Shown: piece after piece, positions 1 through 5,827 of the stretch
Numbering within the stretch: the stretch's first letter is position 1
How the letters are laid out: each line of letters begins with the position of its first letter
Assembly (NCBI GenBank): GCA_900554955.1
Contig: USJH01000061.1
Location: 1 to 5,827 of the forward strand
From: an uncultured Clostridia bacterium
GTDB taxonomy: Bacteria > Bacillota > Clostridia > Christensenellales > UBA1242
DNA length: 5,827 nt
Direction of reading: 5' to 3'
The notes under the pieces: model-generated
Told to the model about the DNA's origin: nothing
Database searches by the model: none
Seen by the model: the letters and a program-made list of their open reading frames with translations, nothing else
Position numbers and translations under genes: made by a program

Positions 1-29
1 TAAAATGATGTCAAACAAAATTTAAATGA

Positions 30-58
30 TTGATATTGTGTGAAAAGTTTGATAAAAT
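30..58 (+). promoter_or_regulatory. Candidate sigma-A promoter of addBA
   Basis: A TTGATA box at 30-35 (5 of 6 to TTGACA) is followed, after exactly 17 bases, by TAAAAT at 53-58 (5 of 6 to TATAAT). A TG at 50-51, one base before the -10 box, makes it an extended -10 element. This is the best match in the leader and lies just before addB, so it probably drives the addB-addA unit. The predicted start site would be about position 65, almost on top of the Shine-Dalgarno sequence, giving a very short leader of about 12 bases. In sequence this AT-rich, chance matches are common, and transcription could also enter from a gene left of the window. Confidence 0.5.
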
Positions 59-64
59 AAAGAT

Positions 65-70
65 AGGTGA
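65..70 (+). promoter_or_regulatory. Ribosome binding site of addB
   Basis: AGGTGA matches the anti-Shine-Dalgarno core and sits 6 bases before the ATG at 77. It decides between two nearby ATG codons: the second, at 83, would be 12 bases from this site, which is less favourable. The start at 77 is therefore preferred. Confidence 0.75.
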
Positions 71-76
71 ACGCAA

Positions 77-2998
77 ATGAAAATGGATTTTATCTTATCT
101 GAAACAGACAATGGTGCAATGATGAATGCACTTTCTTTGCTTGCAAAAACTGCTTTTGAAAACAAAACAGAAACGTTTATCGCTTTGGTTCCAGAAACAA
201 AAACTTTGCTTGCAGAAAGATTTTTGCTTGAAAATTCGAAAAACCATGCATTTGCAAATATTTATATTTACAGTTTTAATAGGCTTTTAAGAAAAATCCA
301 AACAGTAAAAAAGCTTCCACTTTCAAAACAGGGTGGAGTAATGATTGTTCGAAACATAATTTTAAAAAACCAAGACAACCTTGTGTGCTATAAAAAAGCC
401 GCAAAAACTGCAGGCTTTGCGGAAGGAGTATATGACACCATTCAACAACTTAAATCAAGTGGGGTTTCTCCTGAAGAAATTTTTGAAGCTGGAGAGAAAC
501 TTACTTCTGCACTTAAAATTAAACTTGCAGATATTTCTCTTATATATCGTGAATATGAAAATTATATTGGCGAAAACATGATTGACCTTAACGACAGGCT
601 CGAATTGCTTGAAAAAGAGTCTGAAAATTCAGATTTTATTAAAAATGCACACATGTTTGTTGTTGGATTTGATTCGCTTACATCTAACATGGTGTCGGTT
701 GTTAAAGGTTTTGTTAAAAATGCAAAAAGTGTTACAGTTTCTGCATCTTTTTTGCACCCTGATCGCAAGAATTCGCACATCAGTGAAAATGAAGTGTTTT
801 CGCATTTCAAAAAAATTGCAGATGAACTTCATATTGCATATAAGCCAACTTTTAAAAGTCTTAAACTTTCAAAAGATTTTGAAAACTTGAAAAACAATCT
901 CTATGCTTATCCGATTATTTCTTCTCAAATGTCTGGAAGTGTTGAAATTTTTGGAACTCCAAGTGTGAGCGAAGAATGTAAAATGGTTGCAAGCAAAATT
1001 AAAAAAAGTGTTTTAAAGGGTCAAAGAAGATATGGTCAGATTTATTGCTATCTTGCAAACCCAGACCTTGAAAATTATCTTACTGAGCAACTTGATAATT
1101 TTGGTGTTCCATATTTTGTTTCAATGCCATATGAAGAAGAAAACCATCAATTTTACATTTTCATTAAAAGTCTTTTTGCACTTTCTAAAAAGAACCTTGA
1201 TGGCGAAGAGGTGATAAAGTTTGCAAGAAACAACTTGCTGTTTTTAGACTCTTCAAAGGTTGATGATTTTGAAAACTATGTTTTAAAATTCGGAACAAAT
1301 TATACGAAATTTTTAAAGCCGTTTGAATATGGAAAAGACAATCCACAAATGCTTGAAAATGCCGAAGAAGTGCGACAAGAAATTGTAAATGTGTTTTATG
1401 ATTTTGCACTTGGCATAAAAGAAAATGAAACAACAAAAGAAATTGTTGATTCACTTTTCTCATTTTTTGACAAGTTTAATATGAAAGATAAACTTGAAAA
1501 TCTTTCAGTTGTTCAAGACGGTCTTGGTGAAATAAGAGAGTCACTTGCAACAAAGCAGGTGTTTAAAAAAGCAAGCGAAGTTTTGCAAATGCTTTCACAA
1601 TTTTTGGGAGAGCAAAAAATGTCGCTTGACGAGTTTTATACTTTGCTTGTGAGTGGGCTTGAATCAGACGATATTTCACTTTTGCCACTTGGGTTTGATC
1701 AGGTTCAAATTGTATGCTCGTCTGATTCAATTTATAAAGCAAAAGATCTTTATGTCCTTGGTGCAACCGATGGGAATTTTCCAAAAAGAGAACTTGATCT
1801 TGGGCTTATTTCTGATGGCGAAATTGTTTCACTTGAAGGCATTAATCAGAAAAAAATCGAACCAACAATTCGCTCGATAAACCGAAGAGAAAGGTTTAAA
1901 ACCTATCAACTTTTGCTTTGTCCGGAAAATTTGTGTATCAGTTTTTCAGACCATTTGCCAAATGGTGAAGAAAGCAAAATGTCAAGCCTTGTAAATATGA
2001 TTGCTTCACTTTTTTTAACTAATGGAAAAGAATATGAAATTCGAAAATATTATAGCATTTTCGATGGTGAAGAACCTGAGTTTAGCGAACTTCTTTATTC
2101 TCTTGGATCAAAGGAAAATGCAATAAGATTTTTAGCTGAAAGTGTGGCGAAATATAGAAATGGAACTTCAAAAGTTGAAATTGAAACCATTTCAAAACTT
2201 TATCATCTTTTATATAAAGATATAGATGAAGATTTGAAGAATAAAATTAATCAAATTAACATTTCACAAGATTTTGAGACGTTAAACAATGCTGACAAAT
2301 TGTTTTTTGCTTCTGGAAAAACATCAATTTCTGAACTTGAAAGCTATTTCAGTTGTCCATTTAAGCATTTTGTGAACTATGGTCTTCGTTTGAAAGAAAG
2401 AGAGCTCTCTTCAATGAAAGCACTTGATGTTGGTGACATTTTGCATGCTGTTGCTGAAAAGTTTATGAATTTTGCGGTTAAAAATCCAAACATAAACGTT
2501 GAAAAATTTGCTGTTAACACTCTTAAAAAAGTTCTAGAAAACGAGAAATATAGCAAAGAAGATAACGTTATTTTAATCAAAATTTTGGAAAAAGAAGTGA
2601 TAAGACTTTGCACTGCTCTTTACACAGAAATGATGTCGTCTGCATTTAAAACAGTTTTCACAGAAGAGTGGTTTGGTGGAAAAGGTGCAAAATTTGAAGG
2701 AATTGTTGTAAGCAACAATCCAAAAGTTGAAATTGTTGGAAAGATCGATCGCGTTGATGAAGTGTTAATGGGAAATGGTCAAAAATATTATAGAATTATC
2801 GACTATAAGACAGGAAAAATTGAATCTAATCCTGCCGACATTTACTATGGCAAAAAACTTCAACTTGCTGTTTATCTTGATGCAATTAAAGACAAAAAAA
2901 TGTTGCCTTCAGGTGTTCTATATTTTCCAATTCACAATGAATATGCCGATTCTAAAGAAAAAATAGATGAAGCATATAAATGCAAGGGCTTCATCTAG
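77..2998 (+). CDS. addB: AddB (RexB) helicase-nuclease subunit, cut short by in-frame TAG
   Basis: Subunit B of the AddAB helicase-nuclease, a cytoplasmic complex that resects double-strand breaks for RecA-dependent repair. The N-terminus has the family pattern of a beta strand, then LVPET (37-41) and YSFNRL (65-70). However, the P-loop expected near residues 8-16 (GxxGSGKT in Bacillus AddB) reads SETDNGAMM, so ATP binding is probably lost, as in RexB-type proteins. GATDGNFP (562-569) corresponds to the conserved G-DG-FP stretch of AddB. The nuclease domain begins at the first Fe-S cysteine, C760 (FSCPFKHF), followed by GDILH (H790), GKIDRVD (D891), IDYKTG (D909, K911) and Q929 in LQLAVYLD: a complete RecB-family active site. 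Translation stops at TAG after residue 973, but the same frame continues to 3385 with the rest of AddB. Joined, the product would be 1102 residues, near the usual 1100-1170. Whether the gene is functional depends on how the TAG is read; the identity as addB is secure. Confidence 0.93.
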   Translation: MKMDFILSETDNGAMMNALSLLAKTAFENKTETFIALVPETKTLLAERFLLENSKNHAFANIYIYSFNRLLRKIQTVKKLPLSKQGGVMIVRNIILKNQDNLVCYKKAAKTAGFAEGVYDTIQQLKSSGVSPEEIFEAGEKLTSALKIKLADISLIYREYENYIGENMIDLNDRLELLEKESENSDFIKNAHMFVVGFDSLTSNMVSVVKGFVKNAKSVTVSASFLHPDRKNSHISENEVFSHFKKIADELHIAYKPTFKSLKLSKDFENLKNNLYAYPIISSQMSGSVEIFGTPSVSEECKMVASKIKKSVLKGQRRYGQIYCYLANPDLENYLTEQLDNFGVPYFVSMPYEEENHQFYIFIKSLFALSKKNLDGEEVIKFARNNLLFLDSSKVDDFENYVLKFGTNYTKFLKPFEYGKDNPQMLENAEEVRQEIVNVFYDFALGIKENETTKEIVDSLFSFFDKFNMKDKLENLSVVQDGLGEIRESLATKQVFKKASEVLQMLSQFLGEQKMSLDEFYTLLVSGLESDDISLLPLGFDQVQIVCSSDSIYKAKDLYVLGATDGNFPKRELDLGLISDGEIVSLEGINQKKIEPTIRSINRRERFKTYQLLLCPENLCISFSDHLPNGEESKMSSLVNMIASLFLTNGKEYEIRKYYSIFDGEEPEFSELLYSLGSKENAIRFLAESVAKYRNGTSKVEIETISKLYHLLYKDIDEDLKNKINQINISQDFETLNNADKLFFASGKTSISELESYFSCPFKHFVNYGLRLKERELSSMKALDVGDILHAVAEKFMNFAVKNPNINVEKFAVNTLKKVLENEKYSKEDNVILIKILEKEVIRLCTALYTEMMSSAFKTVFTEEWFGGKGAKFEGIVVSNNPKVEIVGKIDRVDEVLMGNGQKYYRIIDYKTGKIESNPADIYYGKKLQLAVYLDAIKDKKMLPSGVLYFPIHNEYADSKEKIDEAYKCKGFI

Positions 2999-3008
2999 AA
3001 AGATGCAG
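2989..3008 (+). other. Small hairpin around the addB amber codon
   Basis: CATCT (2992-2996) pairs with AGATG (3001-3005) around the 4-base loop AGAA. After one T:C mismatch, two more pairs (2990:3007 and 2989:3008) are possible. The TAG straddles the closing pair and the loop. The stem is short and could easily be chance; no known recoding element is recognised in it. Confidence 0.25.
2996..2998 (+). other. In-frame amber codon inside addB
   Basis: TAG occurs as codon 974 of the addB frame, within KGFI-stop-KDADVVLKMD. In related AddB proteins this stretch reads roughly KGL-hydrophobic-hydrophobic, then xD...MD. By my recollection of Bacillus AddB the stop falls on a Leu position, one base from TTG, a Leu codon common in this gene. 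No frame change occurs on either side. It could be a recent nonsense mutation, a read or assembly error, or a codon that is suppressed or read through. Confidence 0.9.
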
Positions 3009-3016
3009 ATGTTGTT

Positions 3017-3385
3017 TTGAAAATGGATAAAACTCTTAGCCTTGAAAATCCAAAATCAAAGTTTATTGGTGCAGAACTTAGCACTAAAAAAGAGAACATT
3101 AAAAATGGAACAATAGAGCTTAAAAATAGCTCATCACTTCTTTCTGAAGACGAGATTGAAAGCATTTCTTCTTATGCCTTAAAGCTTTCTGAAAAGGCTG
3201 TTGAAGAGATTTTGCAAGGGTTTATTAAGCCAACTCCACTTAAAAAATCAAGTGAGATTGCATGTGATTATTGTCCATATAAAAACGTTTGCGGAATAAA
3301 CAAAATAGCAGATATATATACAAGAGAAACCAATCTTGATAATGTTAAAGAATTCTATAAAGGGGGCAATATATGGGAAAAATAA
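3017..3385 (+). CDS. addB: C-terminal part of AddB with the Fe-S cysteines, after the TAG
   Basis: This is the continuation of AddB in the same frame, not an independent gene. The frame is open from 2999; the first possible start codons are TTG at 3017 and ATG at 3023, and neither has a recognisable Shine-Dalgarno sequence in front. It encodes the family's C-terminal helical segment and then C1063, C1066 and C1072 (full-length numbering) in a C-x2-C-x5-C pattern, within CDYCPYKNVC. With C760 upstream these form the four-cysteine Fe-S cage known from AddB of Bacillus. The frame ends with TAA at 3383-3385, overlapping addA by 13 bases. Codon use matches the upstream part, and no further stop or frameshift is present, so there is no sign of long decay. 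It would be made only by readthrough of the TAG or by weak internal initiation. Confidence 0.85.
   Translation: MKMDKTLSLENPKSKFIGAELSTKKENIKNGTIELKNSSSLLSEDEIESISSYALKLSEKAVEEILQGFIKPTPLKKSSEIACDYCPYKNVCGINKIADIYTRETNLDNVKEFYKGGNIWEK
3361..3366 (+). promoter_or_regulatory. Ribosome binding site of addA
   Basis: AGGGGG lies 6 bases before the ATG at 3373, inside the last codons of addB. It fixes the addA start and would let addA be translated even if ribosomes leave addB early at the TAG. Confidence 0.75.
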
Positions 3386-5827
3386 ACTGGACCGATGCTC
3401 AAAAAAGCATTATTGAAAAAAGAAATTGCAACCTTTTGGTTTCTGCTGGTGCAGGAAGTGGAAAAACAACCGTCATGATTGAGCGAATTGCAAACTTGAT
3501 TTTAGATAAAGAACACCCAACACCAATTTCAAAATTTTTGATAATTTCGTTTACAAAGGCAAGTGCTGCCGACATGAAAAATAAGCTTATCAAAAAGCTT
3601 TCAGAAATGGAACCCACACCATATATTTTGGAGCAACTTGACGATGTTTTAACAAGTGATGTAAGCAACCTTCACAGTTTTTGTGCAAGGCTTTTGAAAT
3701 CATATTTCTATGAAGTGGGGCTTGACCCAACATTTGTTGTGCTTGATGAAGTTGAAACTGATGTTTTAAAGCAAAAAGCACTTTCAAAACTTTTTGAAGA
3801 AAAAACACAAGCGGCAGACAAAAGTTTTTATGAGCTTGTTGATATTTTTGCAAAGAAACGTAGCGATGAGGGCCTTAAAAATGTAATTTTAAAAATTCAT
3901 GATTTCATGTGCTCTATTGATGAGAAAGATGAGTGGTTTGAACAAACAATCAACACTCTTTATGAAACTGACATTAAAAATAATGTTGGTGCAAAAATTA
4001 TATTGTCTCATATGAAAGCAGAAAGACGAAGAATGCTCGAAGAAATTGCAAGAGCAAAAGAAGAGTGCAGAAAGTTTGAAGCTGACAATCTTGTTTCATA
4101 TCTTGATGCTCTTGAAAGTAAAGTGCTTTTGATTCGTGAAGACCAAGGGCTTATTGAAAATGCAAAAAGACTTTCTTGTGTTGAAAGGCTTCCAAACATT
4201 CCAAAAGTTGACAGAAGTTTAGAGTGGCTTAAAGATAAAATAAGTTTGCTGAAAGACTCGGTTAACAAACGAATTGATAAAATTAAAGAATACGCTGTTG
4301 TTGACGATATTGACAACATTGAAACAAATCTTCAAAAAACACAAAAATATGTTTTTGAACTTTATAAGCTTGAAAAAGAGTTTGTTGAAATTTTTGATGC
4401 ACTTAAAAAAGAACGTGGTGGGCTTGATTTTAACGACCTTGAAGAAAACACTTTAAAAGTTCTTTCAAATCCAGTAATGCTTGATGAAATTAAAAATAAA
4501 TATGACTATATCATGGTTGATGAATATCAGGACATTAACTCGGTTCAAGAGAAAATTTTAAGTTTGCTTTCAAAAGATAACAATCGTTTCATGGTTGGAG
4601 ATGTTAAACAAAGCATCTATCGATTCCGTTTGTGTGATCCTCAAATTTTCCTTGATAAATATAATCTTTATCAAGACAATGAAAGTGCAGGAACACTTAT
4701 CAAACTGAATGAAAATTTCCGAAGCAAGAAAACTATTCTTGATTTTGCAAATGCAATTTTTGAAGAAACAATGACAAAAGATTTCGGTGGAGTTGATTAT
4801 CTTCACGATGCAATGCTTGTTGCTGGAAGTGACGCACAAAAAGATGACAAGGTTCGTGCGGAAATTTTGATTGCAGATACAGATGGGTTTGAAAAACGCA
4901 AAGAAAATGAATTTAAAGTTTATTCAGTTAAAGATGATGACCAAAGTGCTTTTCTTGAAAAACGTGGAAGAGCAGAAGGGTTGTTGATTGCAAACAAAAT
5001 TCTTGAGATTCATCGAAATGAAAAAGTTTCCGAAAATGGAAAAGAAAGAAAAATTAAATTTTCAGATATCACAATTTTGGTTCCATCAAGAACAACATAT
5101 CTTGATAAAATCATTGAAACACTCCGTGCAAAAGATATTCCAGTCGCAACCGATGTTGAAGGTGATTGTTTTGAAGATGACTATGTTTTTGGGCTTAAAA
5201 GTTTTCTTGAAGTTCTTTCTTGTGAAAAGGTTGACCTTAGTTTGTTTGGGCTTTTAAAGTCTAAAGTTTTTGATTTTTCAGCAAACGAGCTTGCGGAAAT
5301 TTGTGAAGAAAAAAACAGCAAAAACTTTTTCTATCAAAATGTTGAAGATGCTTGGGAAAAACGCAATCTTAGTGAAAAAACAATGCAAAAACTTGACTAT
5401 TTCTTTGAAACAATCAAAATATATCGTGAAAAAGCAAAGTTTTTGCCTGCAAAAGAACTTATCAAACAACTCATTCGTCAGCAATCTTTAATGGCAAAAA
5501 TCAGTTTTGACTCTGATGGTGACAAAACAAAACAAAAACTTTCAAGATTCCTTGCAACACTTGCAAATAAAAGTGTGTTTGAGTTTGTGAATGATAATTC
5601 GCTTTCAAGCATAAAATGTGACCCAGTATATGCTCAAGATGCCGTTAAAGTGATGACTATTCACAAATCTAAGGGGCTTGAATTTAAAGTTGTTTTTGTT
5701 GCAATGGCTTCAAAAGAGTTTAACCTTGAAAGTGTTAAAAACAATGTTCTTATTTCGAAAGATCTTGGAATTGCAATGGACTTTTATGATAGCGATCTTC
5801 GATATAAATCTTCAACAATTGCAAAAC
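3373..5827 (+). CDS. addA: AddA (RexA) helicase-nuclease subunit, 3' end outside window
   Basis: Subunit A of AddAB, a UvrD/Rep-type superfamily 1A 3'-to-5' helicase with a C-terminal RecB-family nuclease; it unwinds and cuts broken DNA ends with AddB. Translation from the ATG at 3373 is open for 818 codons to the window edge. Helicase motifs appear in order: Q motif WTDAQ (6-10), Walker A AGAGSGKT (25-32), motif Ia ISFTKASAADM (58-68), the LHSFC stretch (100-104), LDFNDLE (351-357), Walker B with VDEYQD (382-387), motif III VGDVKQSIYRFR (408-419), motif IV LNENFRS (445-451) and TIHKSKGLEF (762-771). All catalytic residues of these motifs are intact, so unlike AddB this subunit should be an active ATPase. 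The family is usually about 1150-1250 residues, so roughly the last third, with motif VI and the nuclease domain, is missing here because the window ends. The start overlaps addB by 13 bases, which suggests translational coupling; the start is supported by a strong Shine-Dalgarno site and the match of the N-terminus to the family. Confidence 0.95.
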   Translation, partial: MGKINWTDAQKSIIEKRNCNLLVSAGAGSGKTTVMIERIANLILDKEHPTPISKFLIISFTKASAADMKNKLIKKLSEMEPTPYILEQLDDVLTSDVSNLHSFCARLLKSYFYEVGLDPTFVVLDEVETDVLKQKALSKLFEEKTQAADKSFYELVDIFAKKRSDEGLKNVILKIHDFMCSIDEKDEWFEQTINTLYETDIKNNVGAKIILSHMKAERRRMLEEIARAKEECRKFEADNLVSYLDALESKVLLIREDQGLIENAKRLSCVERLPNIPKVDRSLEWLKDKISLLKDSVNKRIDKIKEYAVVDDIDNIETNLQKTQKYVFELYKLEKEFVEIFDALKKERGGLDFNDLEENTLKVLSNPVMLDEIKNKYDYIMVDEYQDINSVQEKILSLLSKDNNRFMVGDVKQSIYRFRLCDPQIFLDKYNLYQDNESAGTLIKLNENFRSKKTILDFANAIFEETMTKDFGGVDYLHDAMLVAGSDAQKDDKVRAEILIADTDGFEKRKENEFKVYSVKDDDQSAFLEKRGRAEGLLIANKILEIHRNEKVSENGKERKIKFSDITILVPSRTTYLDKIIETLRAKDIPVATDVEGDCFEDDYVFGLKSFLEVLSCEKVDLSLFGLLKSKVFDFSANELAEICEEKNSKNFFYQNVEDAWEKRNLSEKTMQKLDYFFETIKIYREKAKFLPAKELIKQLIRQQSLMAKISFDSDGDKTKQKLSRFLATLANKSVFEFVNDNSLSSIKCDPVYAQDAVKVMTIHKSKGLEFKVVFVAMASKEFNLESVKNNVLISKDLGIAMDFYDSDLRYKSSTIAK

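Noticed and set aside
1..64. End of an upstream gene or a terminator
   Set aside because: Position 1-3 is TAA and could be a stop codon, but with no sequence before it this cannot be judged. No GC-rich hairpin with a T-run is present.
1185..1784. Open frames on the minus strand within addB
   Set aside because: They have no ribosome sites or recognisable domains and lie opposite well-conserved AddB coding sequence; they are shadows of its codon bias. The same holds for the minus-strand frames opposite addA.
2996..2998. Genome-wide reassignment of UAG or pyrrolysine use
   Set aside because: Only one in-frame TAG is visible. addB ends with TAA, the addA stop is outside the window, and no tRNA or pyl gene is present here. 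One codon cannot support recoding over mutation or error.
3017..3385. A separate small gene of 122 residues starting at TTG
   Set aside because: It is in the same frame as addB, carries the last three AddB Fe-S cysteines, lacks a Shine-Dalgarno site, and AddB homology begins before its first start codon. It is the tail of AddB.
3810..3814. AGCGG, the Bacillus subtilis Chi sequence recognised by AddAB
   Set aside because: A single 5-base match in 5.8 kb carries no weight, and the Chi sequence of this organism is unknown.

Overview
The window is an AT-rich stretch (about two thirds A+T by eye, with A/T-ending codons such as CTT, GAA, AAA and TTT favoured). It carries one transcription unit on the + strand, addB followed by addA. 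These genes encode the two subunits of AddAB (RexAB), the double-strand-break-processing helicase-nuclease that replaces RecBCD in Bacillota and some other bacteria. The gene pair, base composition and strong Shine-Dalgarno sites fit a low-GC Bacillota (Clostridia- or Bacilli-like) bacterium. The species cannot be named from this sequence. TGG is read as Trp in the usual way (for example in the Walker A region of AddA), so this is not obviously a UGA-recoding mollicute.

Layout: positions 1-76 are a short leader with a good sigma-A-type promoter candidate (30-58) and a Shine-Dalgarno site (65-70). addB starts at 77 and reads in one frame to 3385, but an in-frame amber codon (TAG, 2996-2998) interrupts it. 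The 5' part encodes 973 residues: the degenerate helicase region plus all visible nuclease catalytic residues. After the stop the same frame stays open for another 128 codons, which encode the C-terminal Fe-S cysteines and the end of AddB. addA starts at 3373 inside the last codons of addB (13-nt overlap) behind its own strong Shine-Dalgarno site, and runs off the right edge after 818 codons. It shows helicase motifs from the Q motif through the TIHKSKG motif; its last helicase motif and nuclease domain lie beyond the window.

AddA is the active UvrD-type helicase with its own nuclease. AddB supplies a second nuclease, a Fe-S cluster that clamps its nuclease domain, and an inactivated helicase fold that in studied enzymes recognises Chi. 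Together they resect broken DNA ends to load RecA. The most notable observation is the amber codon that separates one Fe-S cysteine from the other three; nearby there is also loss of the Walker A motif in AddB. I see no mobile element, CRISPR array, RNA gene or evidence of a novel multi-gene system.
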